Positions 25,361 through 34,623 of a DNA stretch of 48,082 bases are shown here, piece by piece. This DNA comes from Clostridia bacterium (lineage in GTDB: Bacteria; Bacteroidota; Bacteroidia; Bacteroidales; 4484-276), in the NCBI GenBank assembly GCA_009928785.1, contig SABY01000016.1, positions 1 to 48,082 on the forward strand. Direction: 5' to 3'. The position numbers and the translations under genes were made by a program. Every line of letters starts with the position of its first letter. The stretch's first letter is position 1. A model generated the notes under the pieces. That model was not told the DNA's origin and searched no databases. It saw nothing but the letters and a program-made list of their open reading frames with translations.

Positions 25361-28300
25361 CTACTTTTTAGCAACTATCTTTTTCGATTTCATCATCGAG
25401 TCGATATCGTCTTTGCCACCTTTGGTTAACAGGTCGTAAGCCAGCGGACTTGCAACAAATACCGATGAATATGTACCGATAACGATACCTACCAACAAGG
25501 CAAAAGTAAACCCGCGAATTACTTCGCCGCCAAAGATGAATATCATGAGCAGTACCAAAATGGTGGTTCCGGAAGTATTGATGGTACGTGCCAGTGTGCT
25601 GTTCATCCCGTTGTTGATGTTGTCCATTAATGTACGCTTAGGATGCAGCCCTACAAACTCCCTGATACGGTCGAAAATGATTACCGTGTCGTTGATAGAG
25701 TAACCAATAATGGTAAGGATGGCCGCAATAAACGCCTGATCAATTTCAAGGTTGAAAGGCAATACATTATAGAAGATAGAGAACAAGCTGATGGTGATAA
25801 GTGTATCATGGAACAGCGATATCACACCACCAAGACCATATTGCCATCTTTTGAAACGAATGGCGATATAGATAAAGATGATGATGAGCGCAAAGATAAC
25901 GGCCAGCACCGCACGGTTGCGGATGTCGTCGGCGATGGTTGGGCCTACTTTTTGCGAACTGAGAATACCAATAAGTTTATCGCTGCCGGTGTCGGCAATA
26001 AAATCTCTATAAGTAATGCTTTGATCCTGATAGAACGGCTTCAGGTTAGCAAAAAGAATACCCTGCAAAGTGGAGTCAACAGAAGGGTTGTCGTTGTCGA
26101 TGTCTTTCTTGGTGGTAACTTTCACCTGTGATGTAGGGCCAAAAGTTTTTACTTCGGGCTGATCCAAATCAACCTGCAAAGCATTTCTAATATCTTTCAA
26201 TTCAACAGGCTGATCAAACCTGATTACGTAGGTACGGCCTCCCGAAAAATCAACACCATAATTCAAACCTCTCACGGCCAACGATCCGATACCAATAATG
26301 ATAACGATGGTGGAGATAATGTAGGCGTATTTACGCATTCCCAGGAAGTTGTAGTTGGCATTCACCAGTACATCGTTGGTAAATTTGTTTCCAAAAGAAA
26401 TGGTGCGATTATGTGAAAGATAACGGTCGAAAACGATGCGTGAAATAAAGATGGCTGAGAATAAAGATGACAAGATACCAATGATAAGCGTGGTAGCAAA
26501 ACCTTGTACCGGGCCACTTCCAAAAGTGTAGAGAACAATACCGGTGAGCAGGGTTGTAACGTTGCCGTCGATAATGGCGGAGTAGGCATTTTTGTAGCCG
26601 TCGGTGATGGCCAGACGCATCCCTTTTCCGGCCCGCACCTCTTCTTTGATACGTTCGTAAATGATCACGTTGGCATCCACAGCCATACCGAGTGTAAGCA
26701 CAATACCGGCAATACCCGGCAAAGTGAGCACCGCTCCGAGCGAGGCAAGTACCCCAAAGATGAAAAATATGTTGGTAACAAGTGCAAGGTCGGCTACCCA
26801 ACCAGCGCGGTTGTAATACAGCACCATATAAAGCAGCACCATGATAAAGGCAATGATGAAAGAGTTTAAACCATCGGTGATGGCCACTTTACCCAAAGAG
26901 GGACCTACCACAGCTTCTTCGACGATGCGGGCGGGAGCAGGCAACTTACCAGCCTTCAGGATGTTGCCAAGGTCTTGTGCTTCGGCCACTTCAAAGTTTC
27001 CGGAGATTTGCGAACGTCCGTTGGGGATTTCATCATTAACGTTTGGCGCCGAATACACATAACCATCGAGCACAATAGCAATTTGCCGGTTGATGTTTTC
27101 GCCGGTGAGGCGTTTCCATTGGCGGGCACCTTCGCTGTTCATGGCCATGTCAACTACTACGCGATTATTTTGATCGTAGTTTTGGCGGGCATCCACAATT
27201 ACGTCGCCACCCAGCGCTGCAGAACCATCGCGGTTGGAGGCTTTCAAAGCTACCAGTTCGAGAAAATCGGGCGAATATTTTTCAGGTTTAATTTTCCAGG
27301 CCAGCTTCATGTCGCGCGGCAGGTCTTGTTTTACGCGACGCAGCAGGTTGTTAACCATGGCAGTATCTTTAATTGAAGAATAGCCCACGGTTGCACTCTG
27401 CGCAGGCACATAGCCATTTTCGGTTTGTACCAGGTTGGGACGCAAATAGGCAAACAATGGGTTGGTCTTTGCAATTTCTTCCGGGGAACGGTTGCGGTCG
27501 GCAACGGCAAGGCTATCGGCACCAAGCTGGTCGATCAGATCCTGATTTAAAGTATCGGCTTGGGCTAAGGCAGCGGTGGTATCAGATGTCAACGACTCAG
27601 CTTCTTCATCTTTTGCAACAGCCAATTCATCGCCTTCAGCCACCGGACTTTCTTCGGCAACATCTTCGAGTATGTTGTCCGCTTTTAAGATGTCGATAAG
27701 CTTTTGGTCGGCAGCCTGAAAATAATTAAAAACATCACTAAACTGGTAAGTAGTCCAAAATTCGAGCTGTGCCGTTCCCTGCAAAAGTTTACGAACACGC
27801 TGTGGCTCCTTAATACCCGGCAATTCGACCAAAATACGACCGGCAGTTTGTAGTTTCTGAATGTTGGGCTGCGCCACACCAAAACGGTCGATACGTGTAC
27901 GCAGAATGTTGTAGGTACGATCGATGGCGGCATTGGTTTCTTTGCGCACCACATCCAGCACCTCGTCATTGGTCGAATTGTAGCTAAGCTGGTCTTTAAA
28001 TTCAGCCATAAATATCGACGACAACTGGAAGTTGGGGTCAATCTCCCTGATAGCTTCGCCAAAGAGAGTCACAAAACCTTCCTGGCTATTTTTTTGTTTT
28101 TCGCGAGCCAATTCCAGTGATTGTTGGAAAACAGGATTTTTGCTGTTATTTGCCAACCCTCTGATAATGTCCACTACCGATACCTCCAACGTCACGTTCA
28201 TCCCGCCCTTGAGGTCAAGGCCCAGATTGAGTTCCCGCTCGCGTACTTCCTTAAAAGTATATTTGCGAACACCAATGTTGTAAACCACCTCATTCGACAT

Positions 28301-28531
28301 CGAATCGAGGTAATAGGCTTCGCGTGCTCTGGCGATAGAATCGTACAGGAATTGTTTCTCTGCAGCATTCCCTCCGGCCATCAAACTCGACAAACGTTCG
28401 GTTTGGGCATTGTGTGCGTATTCATTCGCCTTGCTTACAACACGCTGGGTTACATAGGTAAACGACAGGTGGTAAAGCGATACTAAAGCAAACAGGATGG
28501 CAATAAACTTGATAAATCCTTTATTTTGCAT
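25361..28531 (-). CDS. secDF: Fused protein-export membrane protein SecDF
   Basis: 1056-aa proton-driven accessory of the Sec translocon; fusion of SecD and SecF is usual in Bacteroidota. SecD half: first helix about 8-26, the LGLDLKGGMNVTLEV motif (about 103-117), a periplasmic domain, a Glu/Asp/Ala-rich insert at about 285-355 and helices from about 555 with IAGIVLTLGMAVDANVIIYE. SecF half: helix near 735, VRGLNYGVDFSGGRTYVIRF, then helices with LTIIGYSINDTVIIFDRIRE. The conserved Asp residues of the proton path are present in both. Length is at the upper end for the family because of the acidic insert. Own promoter-like site and terminator, so a monocistronic unit. Confidence 0.95.
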   Translation of the reverse strand: MQNKGFIKFIAILFALVSLYHLSFTYVTQRVVSKANEYAHNAQTERLSSLMAGGNAAEKQFLYDSIARAREAYYLDSMSNEVVYNIGVRKYTFKEVRERELNLGLDLKGGMNVTLEVSVVDIIRGLANNSKNPVFQQSLELAREKQKNSQEGFVTLFGEAIREIDPNFQLSSIFMAEFKDQLSYNSTNDEVLDVVRKETNAAIDRTYNILRTRIDRFGVAQPNIQKLQTAGRILVELPGIKEPQRVRKLLQGTAQLEFWTTYQFSDVFNYFQAADQKLIDILKADNILEDVAEESPVAEGDELAVAKDEEAESLTSDTTAALAQADTLNQDLIDQLGADSLAVADRNRSPEEIAKTNPLFAYLRPNLVQTENGYVPAQSATVGYSSIKDTAMVNNLLRRVKQDLPRDMKLAWKIKPEKYSPDFLELVALKASNRDGSAALGGDVIVDARQNYDQNNRVVVDMAMNSEGARQWKRLTGENINRQIAIVLDGYVYSAPNVNDEIPNGRSQISGNFEVAEAQDLGNILKAGKLPAPARIVEEAVVGPSLGKVAITDGLNSFIIAFIMVLLYMVLYYNRAGWVADLALVTNIFFIFGVLASLGAVLTLPGIAGIVLTLGMAVDANVIIYERIKEEVRAGKGMRLAITDGYKNAYSAIIDGNVTTLLTGIVLYTFGSGPVQGFATTLIIGILSSLFSAIFISRIVFDRYLSHNRTISFGNKFTNDVLVNANYNFLGMRKYAYIISTIVIIIGIGSLAVRGLNYGVDFSGGRTYVIRFDQPVELKDIRNALQVDLDQPEVKTFGPTSQVKVTTKKDIDNDNPSVDSTLQGILFANLKPFYQDQSITYRDFIADTGSDKLIGILSSQKVGPTIADDIRNRAVLAVIFALIIIFIYIAIRFKRWQYGLGGVISLFHDTLITISLFSIFYNVLPFNLEIDQAFIAAILTIIGYSINDTVIIFDRIREFVGLHPKRTLMDNINNGMNSTLARTINTSGTTILVLLMIFIFGGEVIRGFTFALLVGIVIGTYSSVFVASPLAYDLLTKGGKDDIDSMMKSKKIVAKK

Positions 28532-28589
28532 GTGTGATAAAATTTTGAAAAATAATTACTTATAAAATAACCCTATTTTTTTGAGGGTG

Positions 28590-28624
28590 CAAAGATAGAA
28601 CAACAATTAAAACTACCAAGCAAA
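28590..28624 (-). promoter_or_regulatory. Bacteroidota-type promoter of secDF
   Basis: On the minus strand TTTG (28621-28624), 23 bases, then TATCTTTG (28590-28597), a perfect TAnnTTTG -7 element. The spacing is 2 bases longer than at punA. It lies 58 bp upstream of the secDF start codon. Confidence 0.42.
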
Positions 28625-28649
28625 GGTAAATAACAAATTTTCGGATTTT

Positions 28650-30620
28650 TCATTTCACACCCAAAGCAGCATAGTGATGCGAGTAGTGCAGCATCTGTTG
28701 TGCAAAGTCGTCGGGGTATGAAATGCGCACAGCGGTAATTTTACCTCTGGCGTCGGCGATGGGTTCCAGTTGTGGATTGATAAAACCAGAAAACGGCGCT
28801 ATTCCCAATGTCTTCCAGCGTTCCAGAACTTCCTGATGCAGCCCTGCATCCACTTTTACGCCATAGTTTTCGATGAGGTGGCGGGCCGCCTGGTAGTCGC
28901 CTTCCGATTTGATGCGTTGCACCTCACGCAACAATTTCCCAAAAAGTGCCCGCAATTTTTTGTAGTCATTAATAACAAAAAAAGTTTTCCCATCGCGGAC
29001 TTTGCACTCAATCACGTTATCAGATTTTCCGTGCTCGTAAGCCCAGAGCGCTATAAGTTGCCGGTTGCGCATGTGCGACTCTTCCAGATTTTTGCCCGGC
29101 GCCACGCGCACCAGTTGTGTGAGCAAACCACCACGGATGTAGCTGTTGTACTCCGCCTCACCCACTATTTTTTCGGGCATCAGCCCCAGCTCGACGAGTT
29201 TGGGATCGGTGGCAAAATACAAAGCAAACAAATCGGCACGGGCTTCTTCGATGGTGGAGGCATAATTTTTAAGCGTATCGCCAGGGTTGGCTACACCTTC
29301 TTTTATACGCCCCGATCCATGACCCACAATTTCGTGCAGATCCACGTGAAGGTTGCCGGCGAGATTTCCATATTTTTTGGCCAGCGCTATCTCCTGCTCC
29401 GACCAGGCAAACGCTTCGATGGCGCCCGACTCCTTGCTGGCTTCATCGTACGCAGCTATGATATTGCTAATGGTAACGGATTTGGAACCATACCTGCTCC
29501 TGATCCAGTCGGCGTTGGGCAAATTGATGCCGATGGGCGTGGACGGCGAGCAGTCGCCAGCCAGCACCACGGCATTGATGCCGCGTGCCGAAACACCCTG
29601 CACTTTTTCTTTTTTGTATTCGGGCTGCACCGGCGAATGATCCTCGAACCACTGCGCATTGGCGCTGACGGTGGCGGCGCGCCGCGTGGCTTCTTCGTCG
29701 CGCACCGACACTACCGACTCCCAGGTGGCTTTGCGCCCAAGTGCATCGCCATATACCTCAATAAAACCATTCACCACATCTACCAATGGATCAGCATCCT
29801 GCAGCCAGGCAATGCTGTAGTCGTCAAAAGTTTTAAGATCGCCGGTGGTATAAAATTCGATGAGCTTTTCGAGAGCAGCTTTTTGTTTTTCGTTATCGGC
29901 TACAGCCAATGCTTTCTTTAGCCAATAAATGATGTTGCTGATAGCATTTCCGTACATTCCATTCTTTTCCCACACCAACTCATGCAGCTCCCCATCTTTT
30001 TTGATGAGCTTCGAATTCAATCCGTATTGAGGAGCCTGTGGGTCGTTGGCTTGGTTCATAGTATTATAAAAATCTTCGGCCTCCTTTTGCGTCACATTTT
30101 CATAAAAATTATTGGCCGAAGCGGCAACCATGTCCACGCCATCGTCCTGCACCAGCCTTTTAGCGGCAACATCAGGATTGTAAAGTAAGGTGGTAATTTT
30201 ATTAATAAAATCATCTGTTTTCCCATTTTCGGCTGCAAATGCCGATAGATTAGAATTACGCATCAATTCACGAAAATCCTCTGAGGGCATTTCCGGAAAA
30301 AATTTATCCATAGAATAGTGATGGTGGATGCCGTTGCTAAACCACACCCGCTTGAGATAAACCACGAAGTGCTGCCAGTTTACGTTGGTACGATCGCCGC
30401 TGTAGGTAAGATAAATGTTTTCGAGCGTGTGGCGTATCAGCAGGTTGTTTTTGTAATTTTGATCATAAGTAATGTCGCGCCCCCACAGTGCTGCTTCGTG
30501 CAGATAATACAGCAACTCGCGGCTTTTCAGTGGCAAATTTTCGAACCCCGGCACATGGTACCGGAGGATACGGATGTCGGCAAATTGTTCGGTGAGTACT
30601 TTAAATGGTTCCATCGGCAA
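28650..30620 (-). CDS. Dipeptidyl peptidase III-type metallopeptidase (family M49)
   Basis: 656-aa zinc exopeptidase that removes dipeptides from oligopeptides. The M49 zinc motif HEIVGH is at 429-434 and the third ligand lies in EEARAD at 458-463; both match the HExxGH and EExxAD forms of the family. No signal peptide is seen, so it is likely cytosolic, although some Bacteroidota homologues are annotated as exported. The start could be residue 1 or 3 (MPMEPF). Other marks are IGINLPNADWIR and VARGIN-like SARGINAVVLAGDCSP. A single gene between secDF and a repeat array. Confidence 0.9.
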   Translation of the reverse strand: MPMEPFKVLTEQFADIRILRYHVPGFENLPLKSRELLYYLHEAALWGRDITYDQNYKNNLLIRHTLENIYLTYSGDRTNVNWQHFVVYLKRVWFSNGIHHHYSMDKFFPEMPSEDFRELMRNSNLSAFAAENGKTDDFINKITTLLYNPDVAAKRLVQDDGVDMVAASANNFYENVTQKEAEDFYNTMNQANDPQAPQYGLNSKLIKKDGELHELVWEKNGMYGNAISNIIYWLKKALAVADNEKQKAALEKLIEFYTTGDLKTFDDYSIAWLQDADPLVDVVNGFIEVYGDALGRKATWESVVSVRDEEATRRAATVSANAQWFEDHSPVQPEYKKEKVQGVSARGINAVVLAGDCSPSTPIGINLPNADWIRSRYGSKSVTISNIIAAYDEASKESGAIEAFAWSEQEIALAKKYGNLAGNLHVDLHEIVGHGSGRIKEGVANPGDTLKNYASTIEEARADLFALYFATDPKLVELGLMPEKIVGEAEYNSYIRGGLLTQLVRVAPGKNLEESHMRNRQLIALWAYEHGKSDNVIECKVRDGKTFFVINDYKKLRALFGKLLREVQRIKSEGDYQAARHLIENYGVKVDAGLHQEVLERWKTLGIAPFSGFINPQLEPIADARGKITAVRISYPDDFAQQMLHYSHHYAALGVK

Positions 30621-30739
30621 ACTTTTTTATCGCTTTTTTTGGGGTGCAAAAGTATCAAAAAAGGTTGGCGCAGGGAGCCGTAGGTTGTATGCGCGATATA
30701 AACAAGGTAACAATCGCTGGTATTATTCGGGATCAAATT

Positions 30740-31160
30740 GATGCCGCCCCGTTGGGGCTTTGCTATATTCCGACCTTTGATATCTACATTCCGACCTTCG
30801 ATATCATAGATATCTTTACGCTATGCTAATGATGCCGCCCCGTTGGGGCTTTGCTACATTCCGACCTTTGATATCATAGATATCATAGCGCTTTACGCTA
30901 TGCTAATGATGCCGCCCCGTTGGGGCTTTGCTATATTACGACCTTTGATATCATAGATATCATAGCGCTTTATGCTATGCTAATGATGCCGCCCCGTTGG
31001 GGGCTTTGCTATATTACGACCTTCGATATCATAGATATCATAGCGCTTTACGCTATGCTAATGATGCCGCCCCGTTGGGGCTTTGCTATATTCCGACCTT
31101 CGATATCATAGATATCATAGCGCTTTACGCTATGCTAATGATGCCGCCCCGTTGGGGCTG
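30740..31160 (+). repeat. Tandem array of about 77-bp units
   Basis: Units begin at 30740, 30831, 30908, 30985, 31063 and 31140 (the last partial); the first is 91 bp through an internal duplication, the others are 77 or 78 bp. Each unit holds the hairpins GCCCCGTTGGGGC, GATATCATAGATATC and CATAGCGCTTTACGCTATG. The copies are nearly identical and directly adjacent with no spacers. It is the same family, reversed, as the repeat at 662-787. Reading frames through it are periodic artefacts. The gap 30621-30739 shows nothing else. Confidence 0.93.
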
Positions 31161-31204
31161 GAGTTCAAAATTAAATTTTTTCGTTTCACGGCCTAACGAG
31201 CGCT

Positions 31205-31380
31205 GCCTACAGACGACCATTGGCTACCGACTGAGGACTGCCCACTGATGACTGTGGACTGAAGCCTGCCTGCTGTGGACTGACGGCTGCCTACTGTGGA
31301 CTGACGGCTGTGGACTGAAGCCTGCCTACTGTGGACTGAAGCCTGCCTACAGTGGACTGACGGCTGTGAACTGAGGGCTG
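31205..31380 (-). repeat. Heptamer array: 22-26 CAGnnnn units (minus strand)
   Basis: Read on the minus strand, CAG recurs every 7 bases from 31380 down to about 31205 (clean to 31231, then decaying), units CAGTCCA, CAGTAGG, CAGGCTT and CAGCCGT. It begins 10 bases after the stop of the minus-strand gene at 31391, with the same lead-in AGCAGGCAG as the array behind ackA. Confidence 0.9.
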
Positions 31381-31390
31381 CCTGCTTGAA

Positions 31391-32494
31391 CTACTTCTTG
31401 AAAGCGTCGTCGTATTTTACTTCGTTGTCGATGGATCGTTTGAATGCCTCCACCCAGGCATTTACGAAGATGCTTTTGATGGCAGGCCACACCTCGGTAT
31501 CGACGTTGTTCAGGTCGCCCTCAAGTGGCACTTTGGTAGCGAGGGTGTCGGTGCGCTGATTTTTGAGCGCAAATTTAAAAAAGCCCACAAAGCCCTCCCA
31601 GAGGGTCTCCAGGAAATTTTCGTCGTTGCCCAGCAGCTTGGTGTCGGTGAGCATAGTTTTGAGGTATCCTGTAAGATGGCCATCGGCAATAGCTACTTCG
31701 CTGTATATATTGAGCTTACCACTCACAAAATCGATGTCGGCATAGTGCTTCGACAAATCGTTGAGAGCAGGGGTGTTCACCTCTTCGAGCTTGAATGAAA
31801 GATCAACATCCGGAATTTCTTTAATTAGATTAACGCGGCCATCCAGGCTCACTTTGCCATCGCCAATGGCAGTTCCGCGCATGGTGATGGGCGAAGGCAG
31901 CGTGCGGTCTTTGGCTTTTACGTTGCGTAGGTTTTCGGCAATGAGGCTCAGATTGTTGATAAAAACATCGATGTTGGGGTCGGCCTGCACTTTCATAAAT
32001 GAAAGTTTACCACCATTTATCTCCAGGTGGTTGATGTCGATGGGAACCAAATCGCGCAAAGCTGCCGTCCAGTCGTCGCCCTCGGCCTTGGCTGCGGCGG
32101 TGGTATCGGCTGGCTTCTGGTCTTCGGGAATGTAGGTTATTTGTGGATTGGTCATGTAAATTTCGCTTACAATTTTCCCATGAAACAAAGCCCCCCACTC
32201 CACCGAGATGTCGGTTTTCGGAAAGTTGAGAAATGGAATCTGCGTTTCAGCACTCACTTTGTTAAGATAAAGACTGTCGATGACGTAGGCGCCACGGTAG
32301 AGCGCAATGTCGATGTCTTCTACATGACCATAGTATCCGGGAATGTTGCTGAGGGTTTTATTTACATAGTTCTTTACCAGCGTGGGCAGGTAAATCCTGA
32401 AAGCGATCAAAGCGAGCAGGATGAGAAAAGGGATAAGGAAACGTTTTTTTTGGTAAAATCGGCGGTGATGCGTAGTTTTTCTTTCGGTTGTCAT
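31391..32494 (-). CDS. AsmA/DUF748-like membrane-anchored protein
   Basis: 367-aa protein with a basic N-terminus (TTERKTTHHRRFYQKKR), one transmembrane helix (about 18-38, FLIPFLILLALIAFRIYLP) and a large periplasmic beta-rich part. NKTLSNIPGYYGHVEDIDIA and LNKVSAETQIPFLNFPKTDI resemble the DUF748/AsmA superfamily, whose members are thought to act as lipid-transfer or membrane-assembly proteins. Full length appears present. Isolated between the heptamer array and the Hpt gene. The family assignment is by pattern and moderately sure. Confidence 0.68.
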   Translation of the reverse strand: MTTERKTTHHRRFYQKKRFLIPFLILLALIAFRIYLPTLVKNYVNKTLSNIPGYYGHVEDIDIALYRGAYVIDSLYLNKVSAETQIPFLNFPKTDISVEWGALFHGKIVSEIYMTNPQITYIPEDQKPADTTAAAKAEGDDWTAALRDLVPIDINHLEINGGKLSFMKVQADPNIDVFINNLSLIAENLRNVKAKDRTLPSPITMRGTAIGDGKVSLDGRVNLIKEIPDVDLSFKLEEVNTPALNDLSKHYADIDFVSGKLNIYSEVAIADGHLTGYLKTMLTDTKLLGNDENFLETLWEGFVGFFKFALKNQRTDTLATKVPLEGDLNNVDTEVWPAIKSIFVNAWVEAFKRSIDNEVKYDDAFKK

Positions 32495-32689
32495 TAGGTG
32501 TTTTTTATGGATTTGAAACTGCTAAACAAAAACCTTACCATCGAAGTTTAAACACCCATTAAAAAAAATCATTCACAAAAGTGCGGCACAGATTGCCCAT
32601 GACTGATGACTTTAGCCACATCGATATTTAAAGTACAGTGATGGGTTCTGAATTTAATAATCTCTGAAGCCGGCGCTACAGGTATGGGA

Positions 32690-33088
32690 TTAGGTAACAT
32701 AGTGTTTCCTGATTTCTTTGAGCTGGCTCACCAGGCGGCGCGAATCACGCTTGAAATCGTCAAAGGTTTTTTCGATTTTATTAAAAAAAACTTCTTCTTC
32801 ATTTTGCGAAAGATTTTTACCTTCTTTTATTTCCTGTAACAATAGTCGCACCTGATCTTCAATCTCCGAAATCTCATGAAAAGCTCTGGTATCGATATCA
32901 AAATTACCGATGACCACACGGGAAGCATGCGCATTTTTTTGTAGATTTTCCAGTGAACGCATATCCAAACTTCGACTTATCCGATCGACGCGTTCCTGGT
33001 ATTCATTGATAAAAATATCGATGATCTCTGCCACGGTTTCTTTGTCGAAGTGGACATACTTTTCGAGAAATTGCTTTTCGTTGATCAT
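32690..33088 (-). CDS. Hpt-like histidine phosphotransfer protein
   Basis: 132-aa all-helical protein. NAHASRVVIGNF (residues 52-63) matches the Hpt consensus around the phosphorylated histidine (His54), with Arg at the usual Lys position, and the flanking helices with an acidic C-terminal half (GKNLSQNEEEVFFNKIEK) fit a four-helix Hpt bundle. It would shuttle phosphate between response-regulator domains. No histidine kinase is in the window; it stands 80 bp after the DUF192 gene on the same strand. Hpt function is inferred from this one motif and size. Confidence 0.7.
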   Translation of the reverse strand: MINEKQFLEKYVHFDKETVAEIIDIFINEYQERVDRISRSLDMRSLENLQKNAHASRVVIGNFDIDTRAFHEISEIEDQVRLLLQEIKEGKNLSQNEEEVFFNKIEKTFDDFKRDSRRLVSQLKEIRKHYVT

Positions 33089-33168
33089 GCTAAAAATTGT
33101 TTTATAAAAACCATCAACCCATGCACAAAGATAAACTTATCCGTGTATTCATCACCGTGATGTAGCTT

Positions 33169-33729
33169 TTAGGGAAACTGCTGAAAGCTGAACCGATCGC
33201 CTTGTTTTATCTGGTAGCGGGCCGCAAATCCTGCCTGCACCTCTATCACATATTTTGCCGGGTCGCCCGATGGCATCGACTCGTCGGAATACGGTTCCGT
33301 GTTTTGGATGATGCGTGTAATTTCGCGCGCGGCATCAGAGTAAAAAATATCGAGCGACGAAGGGGTATTGTGCATCCAAAACCAGCGCCTGGCCTCATCG
33401 GGAAATATGAAAAGCATGCCCACCGTATCGGGAATGTAATGCCGATACATCATGCCACGTTCGCGCGAATATTCATCGTCGGCAATTTCGATGTAAATGG
33501 TAGTAATGGCTTCACCCGCTACGTCGTAGAAGGTAAGTTGCCCTTCGATGTCAAAAACTGCGGCCTCAGGTTTATCGGCAGGTTTTTCCACAGCAGCGCG
33601 TTCGCCCCACATGGGCTGATTGCTGATGACGTAAACGAAAACAAATATCAGCAAAAGCACTACAGCGATGATAGCAAAGATGCGCTGCCGGTTGTGACCA
33701 ACCTTAGAGGATTGTTTTTGGTGTTTCAT
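33169..33729 (-). CDS. Membrane-anchored DUF192 protein
   Basis: 186-aa protein with one N-terminal transmembrane helix (about 17-37) and a DUF192 domain (about 55-183). Typical stretches are YSRERGMMYRHYIPDTVGML, FPDEARRWFWMHNT, LDIFYSDAAREI and the ending VIEVQAGFAARYQIKQGDRF. The family's biochemical role is unknown. Its start overlaps the end of znuB by 26 bases in another frame, so expression with the zinc permease is likely, and translational coupling is possible. Confidence 0.88.
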   Translation of the reverse strand: MKHQKQSSKVGHNRQRIFAIIAVVLLLIFVFVYVISNQPMWGERAAVEKPADKPEAAVFDIEGQLTFYDVAGEAITTIYIEIADDEYSRERGMMYRHYIPDTVGMLFIFPDEARRWFWMHNTPSSLDIFYSDAAREITRIIQNTEPYSDESMPSGDPAKYVIEVQAGFAARYQIKQGDRFSFQQFP

Positions 33730-34573
33730 GTTCTGTATTGATTTGGCGTTTTATCTTTAAAGAAATCCTGATCTGCAATACTATTCTGGCCAACAGGTAT
33801 ATCAATACCAGAAAAAATATGATGGTGGCGCCCGAAGGGATGTCGAAAAACCACGACAGCAGCAGTCCGGCAAAGCTCCCAATCATTCCGGTAAGGATCG
33901 ATAAAAAGATCATGGTTTTGAAATTATGCGTAAAAAGATTGGCGATGGTTTGTGGAATGGTAAGCAGCGAAAGTACCAGAATAATGCCGGCCACGCGTAT
34001 GTTGAGCACAATGGTGAGCGCCACCAAAGTGATGAGCAGATAATTGATGGCATCGACAGGGAGGCGGATGGCGCGGGCAAAATTTTCGTCGAAAGCCACA
34101 AAAAGTATGGTTTTAAAAAATAATGAAAAAACTACGATAACCAGCAGCGAGAGGGCAAGCAGCAGGCGGAGGTTGAGCTGCGACACGGTGAGGATGTTAC
34201 CAAAAAGATAGCTCATCAGGTTGGCCGAATAACCGGGCGTAAGAAACACGAAAATAATTCCTGTGGCCATGCCCAGCGACCAAAGGATGGCAATGACCGA
34301 ATCTTCGCGCACCTCCGTTTTTTTCGACATGTACTCTATGCCCAGCGCCGACAGCACCCCAAAAAAGATGGCGCCTACAATGGGCGAAAAACCAAAAAAA
34401 TATCCGATACCGATCCCACCAAAGGAAGCATGCGTAATGCCGCCGCTGATAAAAACCATGCGCCGCGACACAATAGAGGTGCCTATGATGCCACACGACA
34501 CGCTGGCCAGCAGCGCTGCAAGCAAGGCATTGCGAAAAAACAGAAGATCGAATAATTCTAAAAATGTTTCCAA
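33704..34573 (-). CDS. znuB: Metal (zinc/manganese) ABC transporter permease
   Basis: 289-aa integral membrane subunit of an ABC-3 family importer, with about eight hydrophobic helices. Family marks are CGIIGTSIVSRRMVFISGGI with THASFGGIG following, and ILVLSLLTIPQTIANLFTHN. It forms the channel for the zinc importer with ZnuC (50 bp upstream) and the ZnuA-type binding protein. The last 26 bases overlap the DUF192 gene. Zinc rather than manganese is favoured by the His-rich loop of the binding protein. Confidence 0.9.
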   Translation of the reverse strand: METFLELFDLLFFRNALLAALLASVSCGIIGTSIVSRRMVFISGGITHASFGGIGIGYFFGFSPIVGAIFFGVLSALGIEYMSKKTEVREDSVIAILWSLGMATGIIFVFLTPGYSANLMSYLFGNILTVSQLNLRLLLALSLLVIVVFSLFFKTILFVAFDENFARAIRLPVDAINYLLITLVALTIVLNIRVAGIILVLSLLTIPQTIANLFTHNFKTMIFLSILTGMIGSFAGLLLSWFFDIPSGATIIFFLVLIYLLARIVLQIRISLKIKRQINTEHETPKTIL

Positions 34574-34623
34574 TTTTTTGTCAGCTTATTGTTAAAATAA
34601 AAATAAAACCACCTCCCGTCAGG

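Noticed and set aside
28770..29921. 383-codon plus-strand frame opposite the M49 peptidase
   Set aside because: Shadow frame with no recognisable domain; the minus strand has the zinc motif in frame.
30920..31111. Plus-strand frame with repeated peptide MGLCYITTFDIIDII
   Set aside because: Follows the 77/78-bp units; a 78-bp unit is 26 codons, so the frame stays open by periodicity only.
30740..31160. Possible CRISPR array
   Set aside because: Units are adjacent and nearly identical over their whole length with no variable spacers, and no cas genes are present. The same holds for 39114-39383.
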